A stretch of DNA of 64,000 nt from positions 17,715-81,714 of the forward strand of contig CAYTBK010000004.1 of assembly GCA_964436005.1 (NCBI GenBank), written 5' to 3'. Positions 35,987 to 43,650 of the stretch are shown here, one piece after another. Below the pieces are notes generated by a model. It was not told where the DNA came from, searched no databases, and worked only from the letters and a program-made list of their open reading frames with translations. The stretch is from JAGNHB01 sp964436005 (lineage in GTDB: Bacteria > Acidobacteriota > JAAYUB01). Made by a program: the position numbers and the translations under genes. Each line of letters begins with the position of its first letter. Positions within the stretch are counted from its first letter, which is position 1.

Positions 35987-37690
35987 TCAGCCGACGTAGC
36001 TCTCGTCCTGCTCGATCCGGCTCAGCACCCAGTCGAACTCGCCGGACGTCACGCGGGCCGTGCAGTGGGCGCACACACCGGCCATGTTGATGTCGAGCGG
36101 CGCGCCGCAGCGCGGGCAGGAGAGGTCGGCCCGGGCGGCCCCCGCCTTCCCCGCGGCCCGGACGAAGGTCCAGTACTCGCTGTAGGCCCGCTCCATGGTG
36201 CGGGACCCCGACACGAGCCGTCCCGATTCTTCCATGGTGTAGTCGAGACCGGTGGCAAAGACCCGGACGGTCAGGCTGTCGAACCAGGCGTCGGTGGTCA
36301 GTTTCACCGGCTCCACCCCGGTGATCCGGGCGTTTTCGGTGATGTTGCGCAGGCGCTGGGTCCGGTAGGCGTTCACCCAGTACACCTGGGTCTGGAAGAG
36401 GTTGTCGCTGAGGAAGGGCCGCATCCCGGCCAGGTCGCGGGCGGTCCAGGCCTTCTGGAACTCGCCGAAGACGAGGTACAGCCTCCGCATGAAGTTGTCC
36501 AGGGAAAAGCCCGGGTCCCGCTGCTGCAGGGCGGACAGGGCCTCACCCAGGTTGGGGTCGACCCGGGTCGGCCGATCCGTGCCTTCCTCCGCCACGTCGG
36601 CGGTGAGGAGGGGCGCCCGGCTGTCCCGGGACAGGACCGAAACCGACTGGACGAGCCAGTCGAAGGCGCCGTTGTTGACCTGCCGGCCGCAGTAGGCGCA
36701 CTGGCCAGTGGCGGCGGCGTCCACCGGGGCGCCGCAGCCGGGGCAGCCCAGGGACCGCGTCTTGTCCGGGGGGCGGGAGCGCGCACCCTTATCGCGGTTC
36801 ATCGTCCAGATCTCCCGGGAGTACATGCCCCGGCGGAATCCGTTGCGGAAAGCCTCGGTGTAGTTCGCCTCGAACAGGACGCGCAGCCGGATCCGGGGCG
36901 CGGAGGGGTCGTCGGTCCCGGAGACCTCGAGGATGCGCATGGCGCCGATCACCACGTTGTCTATGGCGGCCAATTCGCCCTGCGGCATGGCTGCGATGAC
37001 GCCCGGGGCGAGGTAGGGCGAAAGCGTTCCCAGGGCGCCCGTCCCGCGGGCCCTCTGGAACTCGGTGTACAGGGTGTAGAGGAAGTCCTCGAAGGTGACC
37101 AGGGAAAAGGCCGGGTCGATGTTCCGGATGGCGTCGACGGCCGCCCCGCCGGCCGGCCGCCCCGCCTCTCCCCCTGACAGCCGCAACGGCTCCGGCTGGT
37201 CCGACGACGTCGACCAGCCCATCTGGGCCTTCTGCTTGCCCGCCAGCACCAGGAACAGCACGACCAGCACGACAACGATGACGCCGAGCAGCGGATAGTG
37301 GAAGAGCAGGGCGATGAGCTGGAAGATCAGCATGGCCCCCCCGCCGCCGTTGCCGCCCCCGCCGTGGCCGCCGCCTCCGCTTCGTCCGCCGCTGTAGGAG
37401 TGCCCCCCGCCGGGGCGCCCGAACGCTTCCGCCGCGAAAACAAGCAACAGCACGGCCAGCAGGCCGTTCCGGACCAGGGCGCCCGAAGCGCGGCCCCAGG
37501 TCCACCCGCTGCCGGATTGCGAGCCGGAAGGCTCACGCGAAGGCGCGAAGGGCGCGAAGGGTGAATTGCATATAAGATAAATTATTGAATTTCCAAAGCG
37601 ACGAATTCCTTCGCGCACTTCGCGCCTTCGCGCGGCATTCCCGGCCTTCGCCTGAGATCCGGAGGAAGCGGGAGCAAGGGGCTTGTTCAT
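35987..37690 (-). CDS. Membrane-anchored protein with duplicated Tim44-like and zinc-ribbon domains
   Basis: This 567-residue protein starts at an ATG that overlaps the TGA of the upstream TPM gene (ATGA), which strongly supports this start. A hydrophobic segment (NGLLAVLLLVFAAEAFG, near 75) is followed by a Gly/Ser/His-rich linker and a second helix (LLGVIVVVLVVLFLVLAG). Then come two similar halves. Each has a Tim44-like domain (NIDPAFSLVTFEDFLYTLYTEFQ; QRDPGFSLDNFMRRLYLVFGEFQ) and a zinc ribbon (CPGCGAPVDAAATGQCAYC; CPRCGAPLDINMAGVCAHC). Bacterial Tim44-domain proteins are poorly characterised and tied to membranes. Residues 20-52 are encoded by a palindromic repeat element inserted in frame. 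Confidence 0.75.
   Translation of the reverse strand: MNKPLAPASSGSQAKAGNAARRREVREGIRRFGNSIIYLICNSPFAPFAPSREPSGSQSGSGWTWGRASGALVRNGLLAVLLLVFAAEAFGRPGGGHSYSGGRSGGGGHGGGGNGGGGAMLIFQLIALLFHYPLLGVIVVVLVVLFLVLAGKQKAQMGWSTSSDQPEPLRLSGGEAGRPAGGAAVDAIRNIDPAFSLVTFEDFLYTLYTEFQRARGTGALGTLSPYLAPGVIAAMPQGELAAIDNVVIGAMRILEVSGTDDPSAPRIRLRVLFEANYTEAFRNGFRRGMYSREIWTMNRDKGARSRPPDKTRSLGCPGCGAPVDAAATGQCAYCGRQVNNGAFDWLVQSVSVLSRDSRAPLLTADVAEEGTDRPTRVDPNLGEALSALQQRDPGFSLDNFMRRLYLVFGEFQKAWTARDLAGMRPFLSDNLFQTQVYWVNAYRTQRLRNITENARITGVEPVKLTTDAWFDSLTVRVFATGLDYTMEESGRLVSGSRTMERAYSEYWTFVRAAGKAGAARADLSCPRCGAPLDINMAGVCAHCTARVTSGEFDWVLSRIEQDESYVG
37536..37632. repeat. 97-base palindromic element inserted inside a coding sequence
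   Basis: Left arm 37536-37560 and right arm 37608-37632 are 25-base inverted copies differing at one base, built from CGCGAAGG and CCTTCGCG units, around a 47-base AT-rich centre. The sharp base-composition change and the arms mark a mobile extragenic palindrome. Here it lies within the 5' part of the Tim44-like gene and keeps the frame open. Confidence 0.85.
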
Positions 37691-38319
37691 GCGAAGGTCA
37701 CCTCGTCGGGTAATTCGTTCGCGTCGTCGGCCTGGCGGGGATGCCGTTTCGCCAGGACGGGGCCCATGGCCCGCAGCGCCGCCAGGAACGGCCGCACGTC
37801 GGAGTGGCGCCGCACGCTTTTCTGCAGGGAGTCCAGGACTTCTTTCCAGTCGGGGTCCGCCGCGGAGAAGAGGATTCCCCTGTCGCAGACCACCTCCACC
37901 CGTCTCTCCAGCAGGGAGGCGTACACCAGGACCCCCGTCCCCCCTTCGGTGCGGAAGACGCCGCCGTCGAAGAAGGCCGAGCGGGCGGAGCGCCGCACGT
38001 TTTCCTCCATGTGCTTCCGGCAGGTGAGCCAGCGGCGGAGGCAGGGGCAGAACGAGCACAGGAACGCCCCGAGAAGGTAGGCGAAAAGGACCTCCGCCGG
38101 CATGGTCTCCACGGGGAAGGGCGTGGGCGCAAAGAGGAGGACGCAGAGAAAGCCCATGGCGAAGAGGGAACCGAACAGCAGGTCGGCCGCCAGGTAGCGG
38201 CCGGAAAACCTGCGCACGCAGATGACCACCTCTGCCGACGAGGCCGCCTCGACGGAACGGACCGCCTCCACGGCGCCCTTTCGCGCCTCGGGACTCAGGA
38301 ACCCGGACTTTCTGGCCAT
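37687..38319 (-). CDS. TPM-domain (TLP18.3/Psb32/MOLO-1) membrane protein
   Basis: This 210-residue protein has a short N-terminal TPM segment (VEAASSAEVVICVRRFSG). Two membrane helices follow (AADLLFGSLFAMGFLCVLLF and EVLFAYLLGAFLCSF). The rest of the TPM domain comes next: TEGGTGVLVYASLLERRVEVVCDRGI, the family hallmark, and WKEVLDSLQKSV. The family's biochemical role is unsettled (a phosphatase activity was reported for a plant member). AAGGAGGAT precedes the ATG. The ATGA overlap with the following Tim44-like gene implies coupled translation and a shared function at the membrane. The pairing of a TPM protein with a Tim44/zinc-ribbon protein is the notable context. Confidence 0.82.
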   Translation of the reverse strand: MARKSGFLSPEARKGAVEAVRSVEAASSAEVVICVRRFSGRYLAADLLFGSLFAMGFLCVLLFAPTPFPVETMPAEVLFAYLLGAFLCSFCPCLRRWLTCRKHMEENVRRSARSAFFDGGVFRTEGGTGVLVYASLLERRVEVVCDRGILFSAADPDWKEVLDSLQKSVRRHSDVRPFLAALRAMGPVLAKRHPRQADDANELPDEVTFA

Positions 38320-38418
38320 ACCGATCCTCCTTGCCGCCGACACATCGTATCTTGTCCGATTGTACCAACGAATTGCGTTCCGGGCATCCAAAAAGGCCGG
38401 GCCGCGGGCGTGGGCATC

Positions 38419-38447
38419 TTGAATCCCTGCCGGGCTTGGGCTATGAT
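38419..38447 (+). promoter_or_regulatory. Sigma-70-type promoter for the acyl-CoA synthetase gene
   Basis: TTGAAT (38419-38424) and TATGAT (38442-38447) with a 17-base spacer. The gene starts at 38518 with GGAGG nine bases upstream. Confidence 0.6.
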
Positions 38448-38517
38448 GCCCGACCGTCGGATCGGAAAGGCCTGCGAATCGTCTTCCGCAGACCTCCACC
38501 AGTGGAGGAATCACGAC

Positions 38518-40251
38518 ATGCCCAAGTCTCCCGCTCAGTATTACCCGGTGGAAGCCTTCAACGACTTCCGCGAAATGCTCATAAATTCCCGCGAAAAGTG
38601 GGGCCCCCGGACCGCCATGATGGAGAAGGTGGCCGGCAGCTGGGTCCACGTTTCCTTCAACCAGCTCTTCTACGAGATCATGGCCTTCGGCGCCGGGTTG
38701 GAAAAGCTCGGCCTGCGCCGCCAGTCCCACGTGGCCTTCGCCTCGGAAAACCGCGTGCGCTGGGGCATGACCTACCTGGCCACCGCCTGCGCCAACGCCG
38801 TCTGCATCCCCATCGACAAGGATCTCAAGAGCCAGGAGTTCTTCCACATCCTCTACACCACCGAGTCGGAGATCTTCGTCGGCTCGCAGAAGTACGTCGA
38901 CATGGTGCTGGACATGCACCGCAAGCTGCCCCGCCTCAAGGTCATCGTCAACATGGACGACCGGGCCGACAACGCCACCGTCCTCGCCTTCAGCGAGGTC
39001 ATGGAAGACGGGATGAAGCTGCTGGACAAGAGGAAGACGAACTACCCCTACCACGTCATCGACCCGTCCCTCCCCGTGGCCATCCTGTTCACCTCCGGCA
39101 CCACCGGGGCCGCCAAGGGCGTTATGCTGAGCCAGCGCAACATCATCGCCGACGTCACCGGCATGATGAAGGTCATCCCCCTCCGACAGGACGAGACCAT
39201 GCTCAGCGTCCTGCCGCTGCACCACACCTACGAGTGCACGGCCGGCCTCATGGTGCCGCTGAGCCATGGCCTGACCGTCGCCTACGCGGAAAACCTCAAG
39301 CGGATACCCGACAACCTGGTGGAGACCCGGGCCACCGTGGTCCTGGGCGTGCCCATCCTCTTCGAAGCCATCTACAACCGCATCCGGGAACGCATCCGGG
39401 ACAAGGGGGCGGCCAAGTTCAAGATCGGCATGGGACTGGCCAACCTGTCGGAACGGCTGCTGAACATGGACATCCGCAAGAAAGTGTTCCGCCCCCTCCA
39501 CGAGCGCCTCGGCGGCCGGCTCAAGCTGCTCATCAGCGGCGGGGCCGCCATCTCGCCGGAGGTCTCCAAGGGGTTCCGCGACCTGGGGCTGCTGCTCATC
39601 CAGGGCTACGGCCTGACCGAAACATCCCCGGTGATCACCCTCAACCACATGGACTTCCACAAGGACGACGCCGCCGGCCTGCCCCTGCCTGGCGCCGAGA
39701 TCAGCATCCGGAACGGGGAGATCTGCGTGCGCGGCCCCATGGTCATGCTGGGCTACTACCAGAATCAGGAGGCCACGGACGAGGTGCTGCAGAACGGCTG
39801 GTTCCACACGGGGGACCTGGGCTACATCGACGAAGACGGTTTCGTGTTCATCCAGGGCCGGAAGAAGGCGGTCATCGTCACCGCCAACGGGAAGAACATC
39901 TACCCGGAAGAAGTGGAGGCCCAGTTGAACCGCAGCCCCTACATCCTGGAGTCCCTTGTCTGGGAAGGGCCGCAGGCGGACAAGTACTGCCAGGAAGTGC
40001 ACGCCATCATCGTGCCGGACATAGAGTACTTCGACCGGACCATGGGTCGGCACGGTGCGAACGTGTCCGAGGCGGAAGTGGAAAAGACGCTCAAGGCCGA
40101 GGTGAACCGCCTCTGCTCGAATATGGCCAACTACAAGAGGGTAAAGCGGTTCACGATTCAATGGCAGGAATTCGAGAAGACCACGACCCGGAAGATCAAG
40201 CGTTACCTCTACACCAGCAAGATCCGCCCGGTCGGCAGCTCGCGGAACTGA
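38518..40251 (+). CDS. Long-chain fatty acid--CoA ligase (AMP-binding)
   Basis: The enzyme activates a carboxylic acid through an acyl-adenylate to its CoA thioester. The 577-residue product carries the adenylate-forming motifs in order: ILFTSGTTGAAKGVMLSQRN (P-loop, about 183-202), LPLHHTYECTAGL, GYGLTETSPVITLN (about 362-375), GEICVRGPMVMLGYY, GWFHTGDLGYIDEDGF (about 435-450), and the catalytic Lys region KKAVIVTANGKNIYPEE. KTTTRKIKRY lies near the C-terminus. The overall pattern is that of bacterial long-chain acyl-CoA synthetases (FadD15-like), so a membrane-peripheral role in fatty-acid uptake or recycling is likely. Chain-length preference is not visible. The next gene, a small secreted protein, follows after 64 bases. 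Confidence 0.92.
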   Translation: MPKSPAQYYPVEAFNDFREMLINSREKWGPRTAMMEKVAGSWVHVSFNQLFYEIMAFGAGLEKLGLRRQSHVAFASENRVRWGMTYLATACANAVCIPIDKDLKSQEFFHILYTTESEIFVGSQKYVDMVLDMHRKLPRLKVIVNMDDRADNATVLAFSEVMEDGMKLLDKRKTNYPYHVIDPSLPVAILFTSGTTGAAKGVMLSQRNIIADVTGMMKVIPLRQDETMLSVLPLHHTYECTAGLMVPLSHGLTVAYAENLKRIPDNLVETRATVVLGVPILFEAIYNRIRERIRDKGAAKFKIGMGLANLSERLLNMDIRKKVFRPLHERLGGRLKLLISGGAAISPEVSKGFRDLGLLLIQGYGLTETSPVITLNHMDFHKDDAAGLPLPGAEISIRNGEICVRGPMVMLGYYQNQEATDEVLQNGWFHTGDLGYIDEDGFVFIQGRKKAVIVTANGKNIYPEEVEAQLNRSPYILESLVWEGPQADKYCQEVHAIIVPDIEYFDRTMGRHGANVSEAEVEKTLKAEVNRLCSNMANYKRVKRFTIQWQEFEKTTTRKIKRYLYTSKIRPVGSSRN

Positions 40252-40315
40252 CGGGGGCCGGGCGCCGCGGCGCCCGTTCCCGGGAAGCAATGCCCAGCCC
40301 ACGGAGGTCAGCCTC

Positions 40316-40930
40316 ATGAGAACCGGTCTGTCCCGGCCCGCCGGCGCGCTGCTGCTCGTCGCCCTTCTGGGCGCCGGCGCCGTCGCCGCCGAAAAGAAGA
40401 AGCCCCAGCCCGACGTGTCGCCCTACCGGCCGAAGAACGTCTACGAGTACTACCGGCTGATCCCCGACGAGATCTTCCCGGCCGAGCATGTCCCCGACCG
40501 GGACAAGGCCATCGTCGTCAAGGACGTCGCCAACGGCTACCTGCGCATCGAAGGGGAGTGGGAAGGGTTCGGCGAGGTGGCGCTCTTCCGCCTCCAGGAC
40601 CCGCGGCGGGCCCTCATCGGCGTCACCCGGGCCGACTGCGGGCCGGAGTGCACGCAGATCGTCCGTTTCATGGAGTATTTCGCCGACCAGTGGGTCGACC
40701 GGACCATGGCGGTGCTGCCGGAAGTTTCCCCGGCGGAGATTTCCGAGCGCTACCGGAAGCTCAAGGCGCCTTCCGACCCGGACTGGGGGGACGCCGTGCC
40801 CACCCTGCTCCTGCTCCCTCGCCGGGGGACCACCCTCAAACTGGTGGTGCAGCCGGAATTCGTGAAAAAGGAGCTCGTCCTCTTCACCTTCTCCTTCGAC
40901 CGCGTCCAGTTCAGCCTGAACCCCTTCTGA
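40316..40930 (+). CDS. Small secreted protein of unknown function
   Basis: This 204-residue protein has a clear signal peptide (LSRPAGALLLVALLGAGAVAAE) and a soluble remainder with no lipobox. I recognise no family. Visible features are a basic Pro-rich start after cleavage (KKKPQPDVSPYRP), a compact alpha/beta body containing GEWEGFGEVALFRLQDPRRALIGVTRADCGPEC (the only two cysteines), and a strand-rich C-terminus (FTFSFDRVQFSLNPF). The two nearby Cys could form a disulfide. Co-transcription with the acyl-CoA synthetase is likely from the short spacing, and a terminator-like hairpin follows at 41091. Confidence 0.75.
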   Translation: MRTGLSRPAGALLLVALLGAGAVAAEKKKPQPDVSPYRPKNVYEYYRLIPDEIFPAEHVPDRDKAIVVKDVANGYLRIEGEWEGFGEVALFRLQDPRRALIGVTRADCGPECTQIVRFMEYFADQWVDRTMAVLPEVSPAEISERYRKLKAPSDPDWGDAVPTLLLLPRRGTTLKLVVQPEFVKKELVLFTFSFDRVQFSLNPF

Positions 40931-41090
40931 GCCGCGCCGCCCGGCGGAGTGCATTTTTTCAAACACGTCCTCTCCGCCCGCGCTCGGCCGCCCCGACAGG
41001 CTCGGGGTGACTGTTCCCGCCCTGCTTTGGGTTTCGGCCGCCTCGCCCCCGGGGCACAAAGGCCGGCGCTTCTCCGCGACCGGACCGCCA

Positions 41091-41140
41091 CCATTAATCT
41101 CACTAATCATTCATTTTTTTAGTGAGATTAGTGGTTTTTT
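41091..41140 (+). terminator. Stem-loop with T-run downstream of the small secreted protein gene
   Basis: Arms CCATTAATCTCACTAA (41091-41106) and TTAGTGAGATTAGTGG (41119-41134) pair over 16 positions with one G-T. The loop is 12 bases and six T follow. It is AT-rich in a GC-rich region and may be a mobile extragenic palindrome acting as a terminator. Confidence 0.65.
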
Positions 41141-41177
41141 CTGCGGCGCTCTGGCGGACCGCGCGCCGCACTCCAGA

Positions 41178-41207
41178 TTGACGGGGCTTCGACGTTTAGG
41201 GTAGAAT
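41178..41207 (+). promoter_or_regulatory. Sigma-70-type promoter for the universal stress protein gene
   Basis: TTGACG (41178-41183) and TAGAAT (41202-41207) with an 18-base spacer. The predicted transcript starts about 20 bases before the GTG start codon. Confidence 0.6.
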
Positions 41208-41235
41208 CCCCCCATTCCCGATGGAGGCGAACCGA

Positions 41236-41733
41236 GTGAAGATCATCAAGAACATCCTTTTCCCGACCCAGTTCACCCGCTACTCCCTGGACATCCTGGA
41301 GTACGCCATCCTCTTCGCCCGCTCCCTCCACGCCCGGCTCCACCTGCTGCACGTGATCACCAGGGACGCGACGCCGTCCTTCGACACCCTGAACGAGTTC
41401 TTCCGCTCCGTCAGCGAGAACGCCGACAGCATCGTCACCCGCACCGCCCTGGACCAGGTGGATCTCATCAAGGTGCACATCAAGGAGTCCGAGGTGTGGA
41501 AGGGGGTCGTGCGCTACGCCCACGAGGCCGAGATCGACCTCATCATGATGGCCGCCCGCTCCCCCGAAACCCCGGCCGAAAGGTCGCTCAGCCACACGGC
41601 CATGAGTGTGCTGGAACACGCCCCCTGCCCCGTCATGCCCATCCGCCTCCCCGAGGAGCGGAGGATGCACCAGAGCCGGTTCGAGATGACCCTGCAGGAA
41701 ATCAAGAAAGAACTCTCCGCCCACCAGAAGTGA
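41236..41733 (+). CDS. Universal stress protein family (UspA-like)
   Basis: This 165-residue cytosolic protein has a single Usp domain. KNILFPTQFTRYSLDILEYAILFARSLHARLHLLHVI is the conserved first strand and helix, and SHTAMSVLEHAPCPVMPIRLP is the C-terminal nucleotide-loop region. The usual ATP-binding Gx2Gx9G(S/T) is degraded here (AARSPETPAERSLSHTA), so it may not bind ATP. The start is GTG at 41236, because GGAGG lies eight bases before it; an ATG 15 bases earlier lacks an SD. It is monocistronic, with its own promoter upstream and stem-loops downstream. The role (stress tolerance or regulation) is generic to the family. Confidence 0.88.
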   Translation: MKIIKNILFPTQFTRYSLDILEYAILFARSLHARLHLLHVITRDATPSFDTLNEFFRSVSENADSIVTRTALDQVDLIKVHIKESEVWKGVVRYAHEAEIDLIMMAARSPETPAERSLSHTAMSVLEHAPCPVMPIRLPEERRMHQSRFEMTLQEIKKELSAHQK

Positions 41734-41767
41734 CGCCCCCGGAGACCGGCGCCCCCCCTAAAAAGGC

Positions 41768-41858
41768 GGCGCGGAAACCGCCAGAAGCCAGTTTCCGCGC
41801 CAACAAAACGACGGGAATATTCCATTCGGATTGAGGCCGGCCGGGAGCCGGCCGTTTT
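41768..41858 (+). terminator. Two stem-loops between the universal stress protein and SagB-type genes
   Basis: The first is a perfect 11-bp stem (GGCGCGGAAAC at 41768-41778, GTTTCCGCGCC at 41791-41801). The second is a perfect 7-bp stem (GGCCGGC at 41835-41841, GCCGGCC at 41847-41853) followed by GTTTT on the plus strand, a minimal intrinsic terminator. The genes converge here, so either structure may serve both directions. Confidence 0.6.
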
Positions 41859-43165
41859 CACTTTCGGGTCAGCTTGCCCACGGGCATGACGTAGAGAGGC
41901 GCTTCCGCCCGGGTCATGTTGACCACGAGGCGCAGCTGGAGGTCCGAGAAGGCCCCGATGGCGCAGGTACCCATCCCCATGGCCGTGGCCTGGAGGTAGA
42001 CGTTCTCTCCCGAGTGGCCGAGGTCCATGCACACGTACCGCTCCTTGCCCCGGTTGCCGTACTTTTTCGTCGTGCGCTCGTAGACCGCCGAGTAGACCAG
42101 GGAGACCGGCGCCTGTTTGACCATTCCCTGCCCCAGACAGGCCTTGCAGAGAGCGGCGCGGACGTCGCCTTCTTGCACCTTGACCAGGGAGTGGTTTTCC
42201 GGGGTGTACAGGTACACGCCGGCGGGCAATCCCGTCACTTCGCCGGCCACCAGGTACACTTCCAGCGGATAGAGCGCCCCGGCGGACGGGGCGGTCTTCA
42301 GGCCGCCGCGCAGGAAGGGCGGGGCGTTGTCGATCTTCTGGCTGATCCCGTAGGCGGACCAGAGCAACTGGGACACGTCGGCCAGGGTCAGCGGGTCCTT
42401 GGCGTACTCGCGCACCGAACGCCGCTCCTGGAGGGCCTTCTCCACCGAGCAGGCGCCGTCCCGCTTCGGCTCGGGCAGGGCGATGGGCGTCCCCTCGTGC
42501 TTGGCCGGCAGTTTCGCCAGCGAGGCCTCCTCCCGGGCCTGCAGCTTCGCCAGCACAGCGTTCCAGCGGGCGTCCGCGTACAGGCTCTTCAAATCCGTGT
42601 CCTCCTTGAGCGTGTCCTGGGTGAAGTCGTCACCCACCACGGCCTTCTCGAGGTAGGCGAAGGCGGTGTCGGCCTGGCCGGCCTGGGCGGCGGTGCAGGC
42701 GGCGTCGTAGTACTCGTCCGGCTTCCCGGCGCCGGAGCGGAAGGATTCCTCGTACAGGGGGAGCGCCTCGGCGAACTTGCCGGACATGGCCAGGACGCGG
42801 GCCTTGACGGCGGGCGCGCCCATCTTGGCCAGCATGGCCTCGATGTTCTTCAGGGCGGCGGCGACGGCGTCGGCGGGAGATTCGGGGAAAGTGTCCACCG
42901 CGGTTTTGACCCGAGCCGCGACCGCCGGGTTGAGCGTTTTCATGTAGGCCTCCCGGGCCTCGGGCGAAGCCGCCTTGAAGACCCGGATGAGATCTTCGCC
43001 GAAGCCTTCGTTCGAGGTCATGATGTTGAGCACCCGGAACTCCACGGGCGTCATCTGCCCCATTCTCTTCACGAGCTCGTCCGCTTTCGGCGTTTGCGCG
43101 GCGGCCGCGGAAGCCAGCAGTCCCAGGCAGAGCAGGGACAGAATGAGCAACACGTTTCTTTTCAT
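41858..43165 (-). CDS. Exported SagB-type nitroreductase-fold protein with helical N-terminal domain
   Basis: This 435-residue protein begins with a signal peptide (NVLLILSLLCLGLLASAAAAQ). Residues 25-225 are alpha-helical with TPR-like pieces (GKFAEALPLYEESF, GQADTAFAYLEKAV). Residues 240-430 are a SagB-type oxidoreductase domain of the FMN nitroreductase superfamily: LQERRSVREYAKDPLTLADVSQLLWSAYGIS, TAPSAGALYPLEVYLVAGEV, GVYLYTPENHSLVKV, CMDLGHSGENVYLQATAMGMGTCAIGAF. SagB proper oxidises azoline rings in peptide maturation, but no cyclodehydratase or precursor gene is nearby and this copy is exported, so a different flavin redox role is more likely. AGGAGGG precedes the ATG. It is monocistronic. 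Confidence 0.88.
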   Translation of the reverse strand: MKRNVLLILSLLCLGLLASAAAAQTPKADELVKRMGQMTPVEFRVLNIMTSNEGFGEDLIRVFKAASPEAREAYMKTLNPAVAARVKTAVDTFPESPADAVAAALKNIEAMLAKMGAPAVKARVLAMSGKFAEALPLYEESFRSGAGKPDEYYDAACTAAQAGQADTAFAYLEKAVVGDDFTQDTLKEDTDLKSLYADARWNAVLAKLQAREEASLAKLPAKHEGTPIALPEPKRDGACSVEKALQERRSVREYAKDPLTLADVSQLLWSAYGISQKIDNAPPFLRGGLKTAPSAGALYPLEVYLVAGEVTGLPAGVYLYTPENHSLVKVQEGDVRAALCKACLGQGMVKQAPVSLVYSAVYERTTKKYGNRGKERYVCMDLGHSGENVYLQATAMGMGTCAIGAFSDLQLRLVVNMTRAEAPLYVMPVGKLTRK

Positions 43166-43329
43166 GAAAAACCCTCCTGAATGATGATCGCGGGGGAAAG
43201 GGCACAGAAAAATTTCAATCAGCCCTCGCCCCGCCTTTCGGAAAACGCTATACGTTGGCAGGAGGCCATTCTATTCCGGAAACAGAAAAAAATCCACCGC
43301 CGGACGTGATGTCCGCCGGCAGACCGGGG

Positions 43330-43358
43330 TTGACACGGCCCGTCTTTCGCTCTAAGAT
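43330..43358 (+). promoter_or_regulatory. Sigma-70-type promoter driving the cobalamin riboswitch
   Basis: A perfect -35 TTGACA (43330-43335), a 17-base spacer and TAAGAT (43353-43358) place the transcript start just before the riboswitch. Confidence 0.75.
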
Positions 43359-43371
43359 CCCCGCTGTTTGA

Positions 43372-43540
43372 TCGGCTGGTACCCTCCAGGGGTTTGAAAG
43401 GGAAGCGTGGTGCAAATCCACCGCGGGCCCGCCGCTGTAACCGGGGACGAACGTCGCCAGATCCACTGTCCGAAACCAAAGGGTGGGAAGGGGCGAATCG
43501 GGAGGATGATCCGGAAGCCAGAAGACCTGCCGCCGATCCC
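43372..43540 (+). ncRNA. Cobalamin riboswitch
   Basis: The stretch carries the class signature in order: GGTTTGAAAGGGAAG, GGTGCAAATCCACCGCGGG, CCCGCCGCTGTAACCGGGGACGA (the B12 box region, with GCCGCTGTAA for the usual GCCACTG), CGCCAGATCCACTGTC, GGGTGGGAAGG, and GGAAGCCAGAAGACCTGCC. These riboswitches bind adenosyl- or other cobalamins in the leader RNA and shut off transport or synthesis genes. A short stem (ATTCCA/TGGAAT around 43548-43567) follows and may be part of the expression platform. The regulated gene is the TonB receptor starting at 43651, so B12 import repressed by B12 is the clear reading. Confidence 0.93.
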
Positions 43541-43650
43541 ATGACGGATTCCACGGGGGCATGGAATTCGCGACGGGCCCAGGCGCTTTCCGGCTCTTCA
43601 CCCGCCACCAACTCATCCCCGTGAATCCGATCCTCACCGTGGAGTGTGAA

